From positions 62,001 through 126,000 of the forward strand of contig JANPZW010000001.1 of the NCBI GenBank assembly GCA_024707385.1: a stretch of 64,000 nt of DNA, read 5' to 3'. Source of the DNA: Cellvibrionaceae bacterium. GTDB lineage: Bacteria; Pseudomonadota; Gammaproteobacteria; Pseudomonadales; Cellvibrionaceae. Position 1 is the first letter of the stretch, and each line of letters begins with the position of its first letter. Positions 9,331 to 18,924 of this stretch are shown here, piece by piece. The position numbers and the translations under genes were made by a program. Below the pieces are notes generated by a model. That model ran no database searches and was not told where the DNA came from. It was given only the letters and a program-made list of their open reading frames with translations.

Positions 9331-10365
9331 ATGGCAGACGTTAGTCAGGTATACACAAGTGCCTCCGTTGAAGAAGCGGTCCAGCAGCTGGAGGTTCAAG
9401 CGGTAAATTTTGCGTATCGATTTATTCAAGATGCTCGTGTTCGAACTGAATACATGAGATCAACAAAGGAGATGGCGGAGCAAATACGAGATCTCTACGG
9501 AAAAGGCCAGCTCACAGCGCAGCAAGCTGCAGAAACAGCCAATGCGATGCGTAACGAAATTATGGAGTTCGCTAGGGTTCGGTCCAGCGACCTTGGCAAG
9601 GCAAAAGCGCGCTCTCTAAAAGCCAAGGGGCTCGACTTAGACGATCTTCTAAACAAATACGCCAAGTCGATCTACAAGAAGCCATTCGACCAACTCACCT
9701 CCGATGAAGCAAGTCGCGTGTATCTAGAAGTAGTGGACGCCGCGGGCAGATCTCGTCCCAGCGTAAACATCAAAACTGCACGATTGGCCAATGCAGGTAA
9801 AGCACTTTGGCTGCTGTCGGCATGCGTCGCGATATACAACGTCAGCGTTGCTAATAACAAAGTTAAGGCCGCTGGACGTGAGGCTGCAGGTATAGGTGGA
9901 GGATTCGGCGGCGGAGCTGCTGGTGGAGCAGTCGCAGGTATATGGTTTGGTCCTATAGGTGTGGCTATTGGAGTAGTCGTGGGTGGCACTCTTGGCGCAA
10001 TTATGGCCGACCAGGTCTATGTGGAGGTTACCGGTGCTGATGGCGAGTTCGCCAGAAAGTTTATTGCCAAATATACGAATCTAGTTAGCACAGACGAAAG
10101 CGCTATGGCTGATGCGCTGGTTCGAGAGTGTAGTTATGAAATGCAAAAAGTTCTGGATGTATTTGTAGAGCTGGAAGATAAGTATTCAACCGACGCAGAT
10201 GATATTGCTTTGCTGTATGTGGAGAAAATCAGGGCATTACCCCTAAATCCAACGAAGATGGCGTTTCAGAAGAGCGAAGAGTTGAAGGGTTATTTAAAGC
10301 AGCTGCTGGAGTCTGGGTGGACTTCGGCTCGAGAACGCGAGGCCATCTCATATCTAACCAAATAG
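9331..10365 (+). CDS. Glycine-zipper membrane-inserting protein, candidate toxin/effector
   Basis: A 344-residue protein without an N-terminal signal. Residues 1-150 are predicted helical and charged (EEAVQQLEVQAVNFAYRF; RVRTEYMRSTKEMAEQI). A hydrophobic stretch (KALWLLSACVAIYNV) near 155-170 is followed by a glycine-zipper block of about 45 residues (GIGGGFGGGAAGGAVAG then GIWFGPIGVAIGVVVGGTLG). The C-terminal 110 residues are again soluble and helical. Glycine zippers of this kind occur in pore-forming colicins and in type VI secretion effectors that insert into membranes. It follows the small gene at 8893 by 11 bases, with GGAG about seven bases before the ATG. The toxin role is inference; a phage-shock or structural role is possible. 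Confidence 0.6.
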   Translation: MADVSQVYTSASVEEAVQQLEVQAVNFAYRFIQDARVRTEYMRSTKEMAEQIRDLYGKGQLTAQQAAETANAMRNEIMEFARVRSSDLGKAKARSLKAKGLDLDDLLNKYAKSIYKKPFDQLTSDEASRVYLEVVDAAGRSRPSVNIKTARLANAGKALWLLSACVAIYNVSVANNKVKAAGREAAGIGGGFGGGAAGGAVAGIWFGPIGVAIGVVVGGTLGAIMADQVYVEVTGADGEFARKFIAKYTNLVSTDESAMADALVRECSYEMQKVLDVFVELEDKYSTDADDIALLYVEKIRALPLNPTKMAFQKSEELKGYLKQLLESGWTSAREREAISYLTK

Positions 10366-10449
10366 TTGCGTCGAACTTATGATGCATATCTTGGGTGAGA
10401 AAAGCTCGAGGCATAATTTTGATTAGGCTGGTTAAAAACTGAGGTATTT

Positions 10450-10983
10450 GTGGCTGAAAAAGCAACTATTTATAAAGCAAACCTGACCCTATCGGATATG
10501 GATCGGTCGGTTTACGGGGATTTTAATTTAACTATCGCGTTACATCCATCAGAAACCGTCGAGCGTATGATGGTGCGTATTCTGGCCTTTTGTTATCGCG
10601 CCGCAGAAAATTTAACCTTCGCCAAAGGTTTGTCGTCGGTGGAGGAGCCGGATTTATGGTTGAAGCATGACAACGGCACTACGCTCGAGTGGATTGAGGT
10701 GGGGCAACCGGCGCCGGATCGGCTAAAGAAAGCATCGAGTCAGGCTCAGTCGGTAAAAGTATTTAGCTATGGACGCGGCCTGGATGTTTGGTGGAAGGCC
10801 AACAACGCAGCTATCCGCGCCTTACCCAAGGTGAGCATCCATTATTTTGCCGCTGATGAATTGCAGGCACTCACTGCCTTAGCCGATAAAACAATGAATC
10901 TCACCGTCACTATTACTGAATCTATCGCGTATGTTTCCACCGCTACGGACAATGTGGCGATCAGCCTGCGTGAGATGAGGTAA
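10450..10983 (+). CDS. yaeQ: YaeQ family protein
   Basis: A 177-residue protein with features of the YaeQ family: the start AEKATIYKANLTLSDMDR, the LHPSETVERMMVRIL block, LWLKHDNGTTLEWIEVGQP in the middle, and VKVFSYGRGLDVWW. The family folds like a PD-(D/E)XK nuclease (E...WIEVGQP); its biochemical function is not established. The start is GTG at 10450 with GAGG eight to nine bases upstream. It stands 85 bases after the glycine-zipper gene in the same direction, but YaeQ is widespread and probably an independent chromosomal gene. Complete. Confidence 0.93.
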   Translation: MAEKATIYKANLTLSDMDRSVYGDFNLTIALHPSETVERMMVRILAFCYRAAENLTFAKGLSSVEEPDLWLKHDNGTTLEWIEVGQPAPDRLKKASSQAQSVKVFSYGRGLDVWWKANNAAIRALPKVSIHYFAADELQALTALADKTMNLTVTITESIAYVSTATDNVAISLREMR

Positions 10984-11089
10984 GTGCGGAAAGGGGACAG
11001 TGATGGAAATTCGTGATGGTTGGGTGACCACGCGAGACTTAATTCCAGGAAAATTTTCCAAACTTGAGATCTGGGGGCGCGAGGTTAAG

Positions 11090-11302
11090 ATGGGAAGATC
11101 GTTAATAGCAGCGGCTGTCGTCCTAGCATTCCTGTCAGCGTGTACACCAACGAAGCATAATGAATATGAGCTCAGCTATGAAGAATGCAAAAAGATGCGG
11201 GTAGATAAAAACCACCGATTCTGGAAGCAGCCGATAGCGGTTCAAGGGTGTGAGGTGATTATATTTGAGGTCGAGGTGGAGAATTCATCTTCTGATCAAT
11301 AA
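11090..11302 (+). CDS. Small lipoprotein of unknown function
   Basis: A frame is open from 11000, but the ATG at 11090 is preferred: GAGGT lies five bases before it, and it places a signal peptide at the N-terminus (MGRSLIAAAVVLAFLSAC). The lipobox is LSAC, cleaved before Cys18, giving a mature protein of about 53 residues with further cysteines (YEECKK, QGCEV) that could pair. No recognised domain. It is directed to the envelope by the lipoprotein pathway. It lies downstream of yaeQ in the same direction. Confidence 0.6.
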   Translation: MGRSLIAAAVVLAFLSACTPTKHNEYELSYEECKKMRVDKNHRFWKQPIAVQGCEVIIFEVEVENSSSDQ

Positions 11303-11920
11303 GGGTGGATTAATTAAGAGCTCAGCGGGAGCCCTTCGCTTGCCGTAGTGAAAAGCTGATTCAAAAGAAAAATAAATCAAAACATCAGAACACTTGAAAT
11401 CGATTGGCGCCACCTTTTTTGTCCGATGATGGGAGGGGCTACCACCCCCCGCCTTCGGCGTACCCCTCCGGGGGAGGGGAATAATACTAGCCGGCATCGG
11501 TGGGTGTGATGGGAAATGAGGGGGGCGGGGCGCCGGTAAATTCCCCTCTTTGGAGGGGTGGCAGGCGCAGCCTGACGGGGTGGTCTCGCTCTGCTGGCGC
11601 CATCCCAACTGTTCGCCTGCTAATGGAATCCAACACTCCAAAGACAAAGAAATCAAGTGACATACGGAGGTCGGGGCGATTGACGCTTGGCTTGTTGATT
11701 ATGGCAAGTGGATGCTCGTCGATTTTCGGTGAAGGAATAAATGACGCAGCCATAAACCTAAGCCACATAAATGCCACTATGTGATTCTGAATTTTCGCTT
11801 TTTAATATAAATAACGCGCTAAAAAATAGTTTGCTTCTTCTTGTTGTTGCTATCGGGGTGGGCATATGTTAATCCTCACGCCGCTATTCATATGCCTGTC
11901 CTCAGCAGCGAGAAAATATA
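11303..11920. other. Intergenic stretch holding a REP-like palindrome
   Basis: The 618 bases between the small lipoprotein and the GH127 gene contain the inverted repeat at 11440-11585 and no convincing gene. ORFs crossing the repeat on both strands have the repetitive translations typical of this repeat class. At 11391-11405 the string acttgaaatcgattg also occurs at 7752-7766 next to the RAYT gene, suggesting common repeat-associated sequence. The last 130 bases are AT-rich and probably hold the GH127 promoter, but no clear -35/-10 pair stood out. Confidence 0.5.
11440..11585. repeat. REP/BIME-like dispersed inverted repeat, copy A
   Basis: An imperfect inverted repeat of about 146 bases. 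The left arm begins ccaccccccgccttcggcg and continues with cccctccgggggagggg; the right arm mirrors it as cccctctttggagggg followed by ggcaggcgcagcctgacggg. Each arm has its own internal hairpins, as in bacterial interspersed mosaic elements made of two facing REPs. The same structure recurs at 35018-35164, and a degenerate half at 18733-18798. A RAYT gene sits 2.6 kb away and is a candidate mobiliser, but the pairing is not proven. Confidence 0.85.
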
Positions 11921-14238
11921 ATGAACGCACAAATAAAGTTCTGTTTATGGCTACTTCTGGCGCTCTGCGGTTTACCTGGATATTCCACAGCGGGGGTTGA
12001 GCCTTTTCCACTTTCCGACGTGCGTCTGCACGACGGGCCCTTCAAAGATGCTGAGCAGACTAATTTGAAATACCTGCTCGCTTTGGAACCGGATCGTCTC
12101 CTTGCTCCCTACCGCCGGGAAGCCGGGCTGCCGACCGGGACTGAATCTTATGGCAATTGGGAGTCGTCGGGGTTGGACGGTCACATCGGAGGACACTATC
12201 TGACCGCGCTCGCGCTCATGTTTGCGTCAACCGGCGATGAAATTCTATTGCAGCGACTGAACTACATGATTCAGGAGTTGAAAAAGTGCCAGGATAAAAT
12301 CGGCACAGGATATCTCGGTGGAATCCCTGACGGCAATTCTGCCTGGGCGGCCTTGGCGAAAGGTCACATCAAGGTCGACAATTTTTCCCTCAATGACAAG
12401 TGGGTGCCCTGGTATAACCTTCATAAAACCTTTGCTGGCTTGCGTGATGCCTACGTTTACGCCGGTAATGAAACTGCAAAACAAATGCTGATCCGGTTGT
12501 CCGACTGGGCGTTGCAGTTGACCGCTAATTTGAGCGATGAACAAGTGGAGTTGATGCTCCGTGGCGAACACGGTGGCATGAATGAAATATTTGTCGATGT
12601 GTGGGAGCTCACGCGCGATGAAAAATATCTTGCGCTCGCCAAGCGATTTTCCCACCGCCAGCTGTTAAAACCGCTAATTCAGGGACGGGATGAATTGACT
12701 GGTATGCATGCCAATACTCAAATTCCCAAAGTGATCGGTTTCAAACGCATCGCCGATGCCACACATGATCGTAAATGGAACCAGGCTGCCCAATTTTTCT
12801 GGGAGACAGTCGTGGAGAAGCGGAGTGTGGCGATTGGCGGCAATAGTGTAAGAGAGCATTTCCATCCGGCAAATGATTTTCAGCTGATGCTGGAGGACGT
12901 CGAGGGGCCGGAGACCTGCAACACTTACAACATGTTGAAACTCTCCAAATTGTTTTACGAATCTTCCGGCGATTTGAAATACCTGGAATTCTATGAGCGC
13001 GGTTTATACAACCATATTTTGTCCTCGCAACATCCAACCACTGGCGGCCTGGTTTATTTCACACCCATGCGTCCAAACCATTACCGGGTTTATTCGCAGG
13101 TGGATAAAGCAATGTGGTGCTGCGTGGGTTCCGGCATCGAAAACCATGGAAAATATGGCGAGCTGATCTACGCCCACCAAGGCGACCACGTCTACGTCAA
13201 CCTGTTTGTTGCGTCCACCCTGGAGTGGCGAGAGCGCAAAATTAAATTGCGGCAGGAAACACAGTTTCCAGATGTACCGAAAAGTACTGTACACGTTGTC
13301 GGCAGTGGAAAGTTCGTCATGAATATTCGCTACCCGGAGTGGGTTGCGCAGGACAGTTTGAGGTTGCGTGTCAACGGCCGGAAAGTAAAAGTAACCGCAA
13401 AACCGGGAGAGTATATTAAGCTCAATCGACGTTGCCGGACCAGTCCGATTATTATGCGGTTGTTCATGGACCTGTGGTGTTGGCGGCGAAAACACAGCCT
13501 TTTCCTGCGGAGAAATTGCAATTTTTCGCCGATGACAGCCGTATGGGCCATATCGTCAATGGACAATTATGCCCATTGGAATTTGCGCCAACCTTTGTCA
13601 CCGATGACAAAGACTTTCTCAGCAAAATTGTCCCGGTGACGGGTAAGCCTCTTACTTTCCGGGCACCGGTCATGACCGGTGAACATGCCGGTGACGTGGA
13701 CCTTATTCCGTTTTTCCGTTTGCATGAGTCCCGCTATACCCTTTATTGGCCGATGGTCGGCAAGAGCGAATTTGCGTCTTTGCAGGCGGCGAATCGGGAG
13801 CAGGAAAAAGCCCGTCTTCAGCTTGATGCCATGACCATTGATAAGGTGAGCCCCGGTCAGCAGCAACCGGAGTCGGACCATTTTGTGAAGTATGAAAACA
13901 GCGAAACCGGTATTTATATGGGACGCCACTGGCGGCACGCGGAGGGATGGTTCAGTTACGTGATGAACGATCCTAAACATGAGGCCAGAACACTGCGCGT
14001 AACCTATTCGTCAGGCGACGTCGGGAGGCGCTTTACTATTGTGGTGAACGACCAAGTGATCGCCGAAGTGGAATCGCAGGCGGGTAATAAAAGCGCTTTT
14101 TATTCCGTGGAATATCCGCTACCGCACGCGCTTGTGGCGTCTGCCAAGGATGGAAAACTGGTCATAAAGTTTATTGCGCACAAGAATTCCATCGCCGGCG
14201 GTATTTTCGATCTTCGCTTGCTGCGTCATGGAAAATAA
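11921..14238 (+). pseudogene. GH127-family beta-L-arabinofuranosidase, split by an out-of-frame deletion
   Basis: A secreted glycoside hydrolase of family 127 (former DUF1680). An N-terminal signal peptide (LLLALCGLPGYSTAG) is followed by LHDGPFKDAEQTNLKYLLALEPDRLL and the (alpha/alpha)6 barrel. The catalytic region shows EGPETCNTYNMLKLS and MWCCVGSGIENHGKYGE, whose cysteines coordinate zinc and supply the nucleophile in this family. The first frame ends at 13639; homology moves near 13430 to the frame ending at 14238 (LPDQSDYYAVVHGPVVLAAK). At the join, about 20 residues usual in the family (a W..GD..... PM strand) appear to be missing, so this is a small deletion, not a single-base slip. 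Total length, about 770 codons, is otherwise normal. It likely acted on arabinan or arabinosylated glycans together with the GH43 gene elsewhere in the window. Confidence 0.85.
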
Positions 14239-14413
14239 TTTTGAACGGAAGTGTAACGGATAAGAGTGAGGCGAGGGCGTTGTCTGAATTTTATTGACAA
14301 TTGTTGATTTCGCCGTCGCCGCTCACAGAATGCAATGGATGTGAATTGCATAGCGCAACTGAGATTGTCGGCCGTGGGATAATGCTCCACAAATAACGAC
14401 CTCTGGAGCGAAC

Positions 14414-17026
14414 ATGAAATCCTTCAATCTGGCACTGGCGGCGTTAGCCGTGGTGCTTAGCGGGTGCGGTGGCACCTCTGGCTCATCGTCTTCTGGTTCA
14501 TCTTCCAGCAGCTCATCAGCGAGTTCTTCTTCAAACAGCTCATCGTCGAGCAGTTCCAGTTCGTCATCTTCATCGGGATATGCCGCCAGTGCTAGCGACG
14601 CGCTGACGACAGAGGCGTTGGCAGATCGTTCGGTGGTGTTTGATACCAGCACGCCCGGCATCAATAAATCCATTCCTATCTGGGGGTTGGATACGGCTTG
14701 GGTGAGCGAAAGCAATATTCGACGTGGCGTTGCTTTTATGGGTGCGGAGCGGGTGGATGTGGTGCGGATTTCGTTTACGCCTACCGCCGCGCTGGTCAAT
14801 GGCCAGTTACAGTCAGAGCAATACGCATTATTGAATCAGCGCTTGGATTATGTGGATTTGGTCGGGCCTCATGCCACCGTGATGTTAAATGCAGACCCGC
14901 CGACGGTGGACCCGTGGTTCAAAGACGCCAGTGGTAACACAATTGCCTCACGCTGGGCGCAGTTGATGGACATCACTGCGCGGCGCTCTGAGGAGCGCGG
15001 ACGCACGGTGATTGCTGCGGCGCCGTTTAATGAGCCGGATTACTCAAAACATCAGGGCAGCATGCAAGCTTTTTACGATGTTGCCTCGGCACTGGCGCAG
15101 AACCCACGCTTTCGTAATGTTCGCATCACCGGCGGCAATACCTTAAGTGCGGATGAGGCGGCACCTTGGTACAACTTTTTGAAAAACCGTCTGCACGAGG
15201 GCAATACGCATCAGTTGAATGGCAGTTTTGCCAGCTACGCGGGATTTTTCGAAACGGTGGTCGCTAATGGGCATCGCGCCGTCAACGACGAGCTGCACAA
15301 TGTGATGGAAGCCATTGTGGGTGTTGAATACGGCATGCAAACCGGCATTTGGTGGGGCACTGCAGAGCGCGCCCGGGGTGAATTTGTCAAAACCAGTGAC
15401 GGTCAGCGATTGGGCTACGCAGAGCATCGCCCCAACTGGACGGCCGCTGCGGTGTATCGCGGACTGGATGGTCGCGTGCAGGCGTTTGCCGGTGCTTCAG
15501 AGCGGCAGGCGACTGACACAACCTACCGTTTTGTAGCGAAAGATCGCGACGTGTTTTTTGATGGTCACGGCCCGCAGCGTGAGTACACCATTTTTGTTCC
15601 GGGTGGCACTGGCTATTGGGAAAATCAGCCCAACGCCGAAAAAGTGGTGAACGTTACCTGGGGTGACGATATTCAGCCGCCCATTAATGGGCGCTACATT
15701 TTGGTTAACCGCAACAGCCAAAAAGTGCTGGAGGTGGCCGATGGCAGCACCGCGGATGGCGCCAATATTCAGCAGGGCAACTATACGGGCGCTACTCATC
15801 AGCAATGGACGGTTGCACCGCTACCGCCGCGCAATGGGGGTGACTACAGTTACTTTAGTTTGCATGCAGTGCACAGCGGCAAGGTGCCGGATGTTTTCGA
15901 TTTTTCTCTGGCGGACGGTGGCAATATCGCTCAGTGGAAAGATTTAAACGGCAACAATCAACATTGGTATTTGGAATACGCCGGCGATAATTGGTTTTAT
16001 GTGTGCAGTCGCCTGAGCGCCAAATGTCTGGATGTAGCGGAGGCCAATACTGGGCACGGCGTGAACGTGCAGCAGTGGAGTCGCAACGGAGAACCTAATC
16101 AGCAATGGCGCCTACTGCCAGCGAATGCGCCTTTAGAATTCAATCCGCCCAGCCCACCCACGGGGCTTGCCGCCACCTCTAATGCCGCATCCATCCGCTT
16201 ACATTGGCAAGCCAGTCCAGAATCGGATGTGGCGGGCTACACCGTTTTGCGCGCAGACTCCGCTGAAGGTCCTTACAACACCATCGCCCGTAACGTTGAC
16301 GCTACGGCGTTTGTCGATAATACGGTCCAACCGGGACAGGCCTATTTCTACAAAATACGCGCCGAAGATAACTCGTTAAACCGTTCCGCTCCTACCGCGG
16401 CCATGGTGGCGCAAGCGTCCGGTGGTCGTGTTTTATTGGCGCATTTACAGTTTGATGGCGATTTATCCGATAGCAGCGAAAATTTGCACCACGCGGCGGC
16501 CAGTGGTGAAGTGGTGTTTGCAGGTGGCAGACAGGGAAGTGCCATTCGTCTAAATGGCAGCGACAACTTTCTAAAATTATCCAGCACGCTTGCCCATCAG
16601 GACGCAATTACCGTCGCGGCCTGGGTGTATTGGAATGGCGGCAACGCTTGGCAGCGCATATTTGATTTTGGCAACAGTGAAACCGAAAACGCCTTTTTAA
16701 CCGCAGCAGCCGACAACGGCCGACTGCGTTTCGCGATTAATCGCGGCGAGGGTGAACAACGCCTCAACGCCGGTGTTTTACCAACACGACAGTGGACACA
16801 TGTGGCGGTCATGCTGGATGCCTCGGGAGGGCGCTTGTATGTCAATGGCAGCTTGGCGGATCAATCCAGTGCTATTACCGTAAAACTCACCGAGTTTAAT
16901 CCAGCCATTAACTACATCGGTCGCAGCCAATTCCCCGATCCTTTATTCAACGGCATGATTGATGATTTTCGGGTGTATAACTACGGTTTGAGTGAGGCTG
17001 AGTTGGTGGAAATGATCGCGCAATAA
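14414..17026 (+). CDS. Modular lipoprotein: polySer linker, glycosidase-like barrel, ricin-type CBM13, Fn3, LamG-like
   Basis: An 870-residue secreted lipoprotein. The signal and lipobox (VVLSGC) are followed by a polyserine linker at about 24-55. Residues 60-400 resemble a TIM-barrel glycosidase: WGLDTAW, RVDVVRISF, a candidate acid/base glutamate in AAPFNEPDY and a second carboxylate region near VNDELHNVMEA. A ricin-type beta-trefoil follows at about 430-575 (NQQWRL, HQQWTV, QHWYLE repeats), then fibronectin type III (580-665, PPSPPTGLAATS) and a concanavalin-like LamG domain to the end (LAHLQFDGDLSDSS; MIDDFRVYNYGLS). The substrate is unknown; the adjacent GH127 gene hints at arabinose-containing polymers. 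I could not place the catalytic domain in a specific GH family. Confidence 0.8.
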   Translation: MKSFNLALAALAVVLSGCGGTSGSSSSGSSSSSSSASSSSNSSSSSSSSSSSSSGYAASASDALTTEALADRSVVFDTSTPGINKSIPIWGLDTAWVSESNIRRGVAFMGAERVDVVRISFTPTAALVNGQLQSEQYALLNQRLDYVDLVGPHATVMLNADPPTVDPWFKDASGNTIASRWAQLMDITARRSEERGRTVIAAAPFNEPDYSKHQGSMQAFYDVASALAQNPRFRNVRITGGNTLSADEAAPWYNFLKNRLHEGNTHQLNGSFASYAGFFETVVANGHRAVNDELHNVMEAIVGVEYGMQTGIWWGTAERARGEFVKTSDGQRLGYAEHRPNWTAAAVYRGLDGRVQAFAGASERQATDTTYRFVAKDRDVFFDGHGPQREYTIFVPGGTGYWENQPNAEKVVNVTWGDDIQPPINGRYILVNRNSQKVLEVADGSTADGANIQQGNYTGATHQQWTVAPLPPRNGGDYSYFSLHAVHSGKVPDVFDFSLADGGNIAQWKDLNGNNQHWYLEYAGDNWFYVCSRLSAKCLDVAEANTGHGVNVQQWSRNGEPNQQWRLLPANAPLEFNPPSPPTGLAATSNAASIRLHWQASPESDVAGYTVLRADSAEGPYNTIARNVDATAFVDNTVQPGQAYFYKIRAEDNSLNRSAPTAAMVAQASGGRVLLAHLQFDGDLSDSSENLHHAAASGEVVFAGGRQGSAIRLNGSDNFLKLSSTLAHQDAITVAAWVYWNGGNAWQRIFDFGNSETENAFLTAAADNGRLRFAINRGEGEQRLNAGVLPTRQWTHVAVMLDASGGRLYVNGSLADQSSAITVKLTEFNPAINYIGRSQFPDPLFNGMIDDFRVYNYGLSEAELVEMIAQ

Positions 17027-17125
17027 CATCGAAATTAAGCCAATGTGAAATCTAAGGTTCAACCTTGCTACATCGGTTCATATCCACTATTTGAGCGTCA
17101 ATTGGGGGCGTGTAAAGGAGGTGTA

Positions 17126-17716
17126 ATGCAGTTGCCATTTTCCCAGGCGTGCGAAAACAACAAGCGCCCCATACTTGCGCAGTTGCAGCTTCTTTTTAAA
17201 GAGCCTACCAGCGTTTTTGAAATAGGCTCCGGAACGGGTCAGCATGCGGTGTTTTTTGCGGAGCAGTTACCACATGTTTGCTGGCAGAGCAGCGACTGCG
17301 CGGAGAATGTCGAATTTATTCAACGTCGTATAGATTTAAGCGGTTTGACCAATTTGCCAGCGTGCGTGCAATTCGAGGTGAGCAGGCATCCATGGCCGGA
17401 AAAGATCGATAATGTATTTTCTGCCAATACGGCCCATATTATGGCTTGGCCTGTGGTGGAAAACATGATCGAGGGAGTTGGCCGTTATTTGCAGGCCGGT
17501 GGCTTTTTTGTTTTGTACGGGCCATTTAATTATGATGGTCAATACACGAGCGAAAGTAACCGCGCATTTGACGCCTTTTTGAAAGAGCGCGGGGCGCAGC
17601 AGGGCATTCGCGATTTTGAAGCCATTGATCATGCGGCGCAAAAATCTGGGCTAAAGTTGTGGCGGGATGTGGCAATGCCAGCGAATAACCGCCTGCTAAT
17701 CTTTACTAAGATTTAA
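17126..17716 (+). CDS. DUF938-family class I SAM-dependent methyltransferase
   Basis: A 196-residue cytosolic protein. FSQACENNKRPILAQL at the N-terminus, the AdoMet loop VFEIGSGTGQHAVFFA, the WQSSDC segment and LYGPFNYDGQYTSESN are marks of the DUF938 family. The frame is open from 17045, but the ATG at 17126 has an almost perfect AAAGGAGGTG five bases upstream and matches the family N-terminus. The substrate is not known for the family. It is an isolated gene between the modular lipoprotein and the esterase, in the same direction. Confidence 0.9.
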   Translation: MQLPFSQACENNKRPILAQLQLLFKEPTSVFEIGSGTGQHAVFFAEQLPHVCWQSSDCAENVEFIQRRIDLSGLTNLPACVQFEVSRHPWPEKIDNVFSANTAHIMAWPVVENMIEGVGRYLQAGGFFVLYGPFNYDGQYTSESNRAFDAFLKERGAQQGIRDFEAIDHAAQKSGLKLWRDVAMPANNRLLIFTKI

Positions 17717-17792
17717 GCAGCGGCAGCTGGGTTGCAGTCTCCGATTGCTTGTCTTGAGAAATCACAATGCAGAATCACAGCGGGGTAACTTT

Positions 17793-18731
17793 ATGTTCCG
17801 ATCACTTGTATTTGTCTTGCTGAGCGCAATCAGCTTTACCTCCCTTGCCCAGGATAGCGGCACCAGCGCTGCGAAGCGGCGCTATCTAAATCAGATATTT
17901 GATGCCACTCAATTTACCGGTGATATTGTCTATGGCGAGAAGATGAATGATCGGGGAAATAAAAAGGAAAAGCTCAAGCTCAGGGTCTTCGAGCCGGCGG
18001 GTGATGCTGAACGCAAGCGCCCTCTGTTTTTACTGACGCCTGGCGGCGGGTTTGTCGTCACTGGTGAAACCTGGATGAATGAGTTTGCCGAGCAAATCGC
18101 CAAAGCCGGCTATGTGGTCGCGCTCAACTCTTATCGATTATCGAGCGACATTAGTACACCGGAAAATTATCTTAATGCACTGGCAAAAGCGGTGGAAGAT
18201 CAAAAAGCTGCGCTCGCCTATTTGCTCAAGGATGCACAAAATGAAAACCGCTTCGGTATAGATCCCACCTCTGTCTTTATCGGCGGCCATTCGGCCGGCG
18301 CAATAACTTCTATGCACACCGCATATTTGGACACAGGTGACCCGCTGGAAGCGAAGATGGCGGAAATGTTCCGCAAAAGAAAATTGTTGCCCGATCCCAA
18401 AAATCCTTCTCCATTAAAAGGTGTAATCAATCTTTCCGGACTGCTCACCAATCTTGCGGTTATGAATCGAAATGATGTGCCTCTGCTTACGTTGCATGGG
18501 GATGGCGATACGGTGATCAACGTCGACAAGGACCAGAATATTTTTGGTGCCATCGCTATTAATGCCTATGCTGACATAGTGGAGACTCAGAACGAGATTT
18601 ATGTGATCAAAGGCGCGCTCCATAACGACACTTCCATATCGGCCGTATGTGAAGAGTGCATTCCGCTGATCAAGCGGTTTATGTTCAATCAGTTGCAAAA
18701 CGCATCTCTGCCGAAAAAAGAGGCAGAATGA
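17793..18731 (+). CDS. Secreted alpha/beta-hydrolase (carboxylesterase-like)
   Basis: A 312-residue protein starting at ATG 17793, where a signal peptide begins (MFRSLVFVLLSAISFTSLAQ); the longer frame from 17745 is less likely. The fold is read from TPGGGFV as the oxyanion-hole loop, FIGGHSAGAITS with the nucleophilic serine in GHSAG, an acid region at GDGDTVI and a candidate histidine in GALHNDTS. This matches BD-FAE/carboxylesterase-like enzymes that act on small ester substrates, possibly acetyl or feruloyl groups in a plant cell-wall degrader. Substrate is inference. The gene is followed immediately by a degenerate REP-like sequence. Confidence 0.8.
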   Translation: MFRSLVFVLLSAISFTSLAQDSGTSAAKRRYLNQIFDATQFTGDIVYGEKMNDRGNKKEKLKLRVFEPAGDAERKRPLFLLTPGGGFVVTGETWMNEFAEQIAKAGYVVALNSYRLSSDISTPENYLNALAKAVEDQKAALAYLLKDAQNENRFGIDPTSVFIGGHSAGAITSMHTAYLDTGDPLEAKMAEMFRKRKLLPDPKNPSPLKGVINLSGLLTNLAVMNRNDVPLLTLHGDGDTVINVDKDQNIFGAIAINAYADIVETQNEIYVIKGALHNDTSISAVCEECIPLIKRFMFNQLQNASLPKKEAE

Positions 18732-18732
18732 G

Positions 18733-18798
18733 CCTCCCCGTCTTTAACGAGGGGAATAGCGCTAGCCGGAACCGATGTGATGCGGGGGAACGGAGGTC
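18733..18798. repeat. Degenerate half of the REP-like dispersed repeat, copy C
   Basis: Directly after the esterase stop, the sequence runs cctccccgtctttaacgagg then ggaatagcgctagccgg. It aligns with the central part of copy A (ggggaataatactagccgg) and more weakly with copy B. Only one arm and the core are recognisable. The short ctccccg...cgagggg hairpin could also work as a transcription terminator, but no T-run follows. Confidence 0.5.
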
Positions 18799-18924
18799 GG
18801 TGCGCGTGTAAACTTTCGTTCGTAGTTTTCGACGCCAATTTATACAAATCTGTCAGTACTGCGCAAAATTTTAACTTCGTTACTTGTATATTAAGCCAGC
18901 CACCAAATTGATGAGGGAACAGAT

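Noticed and set aside
11487..11784. ORFs on both strands across the 11.5-kb palindrome, and similar ones at 34955-35220
   Set aside because: Their translations are the standard false ORFs of this REP-like repeat (RLRLPPL..RGEF on one strand, FPSRGG/PLPRRG on the other).
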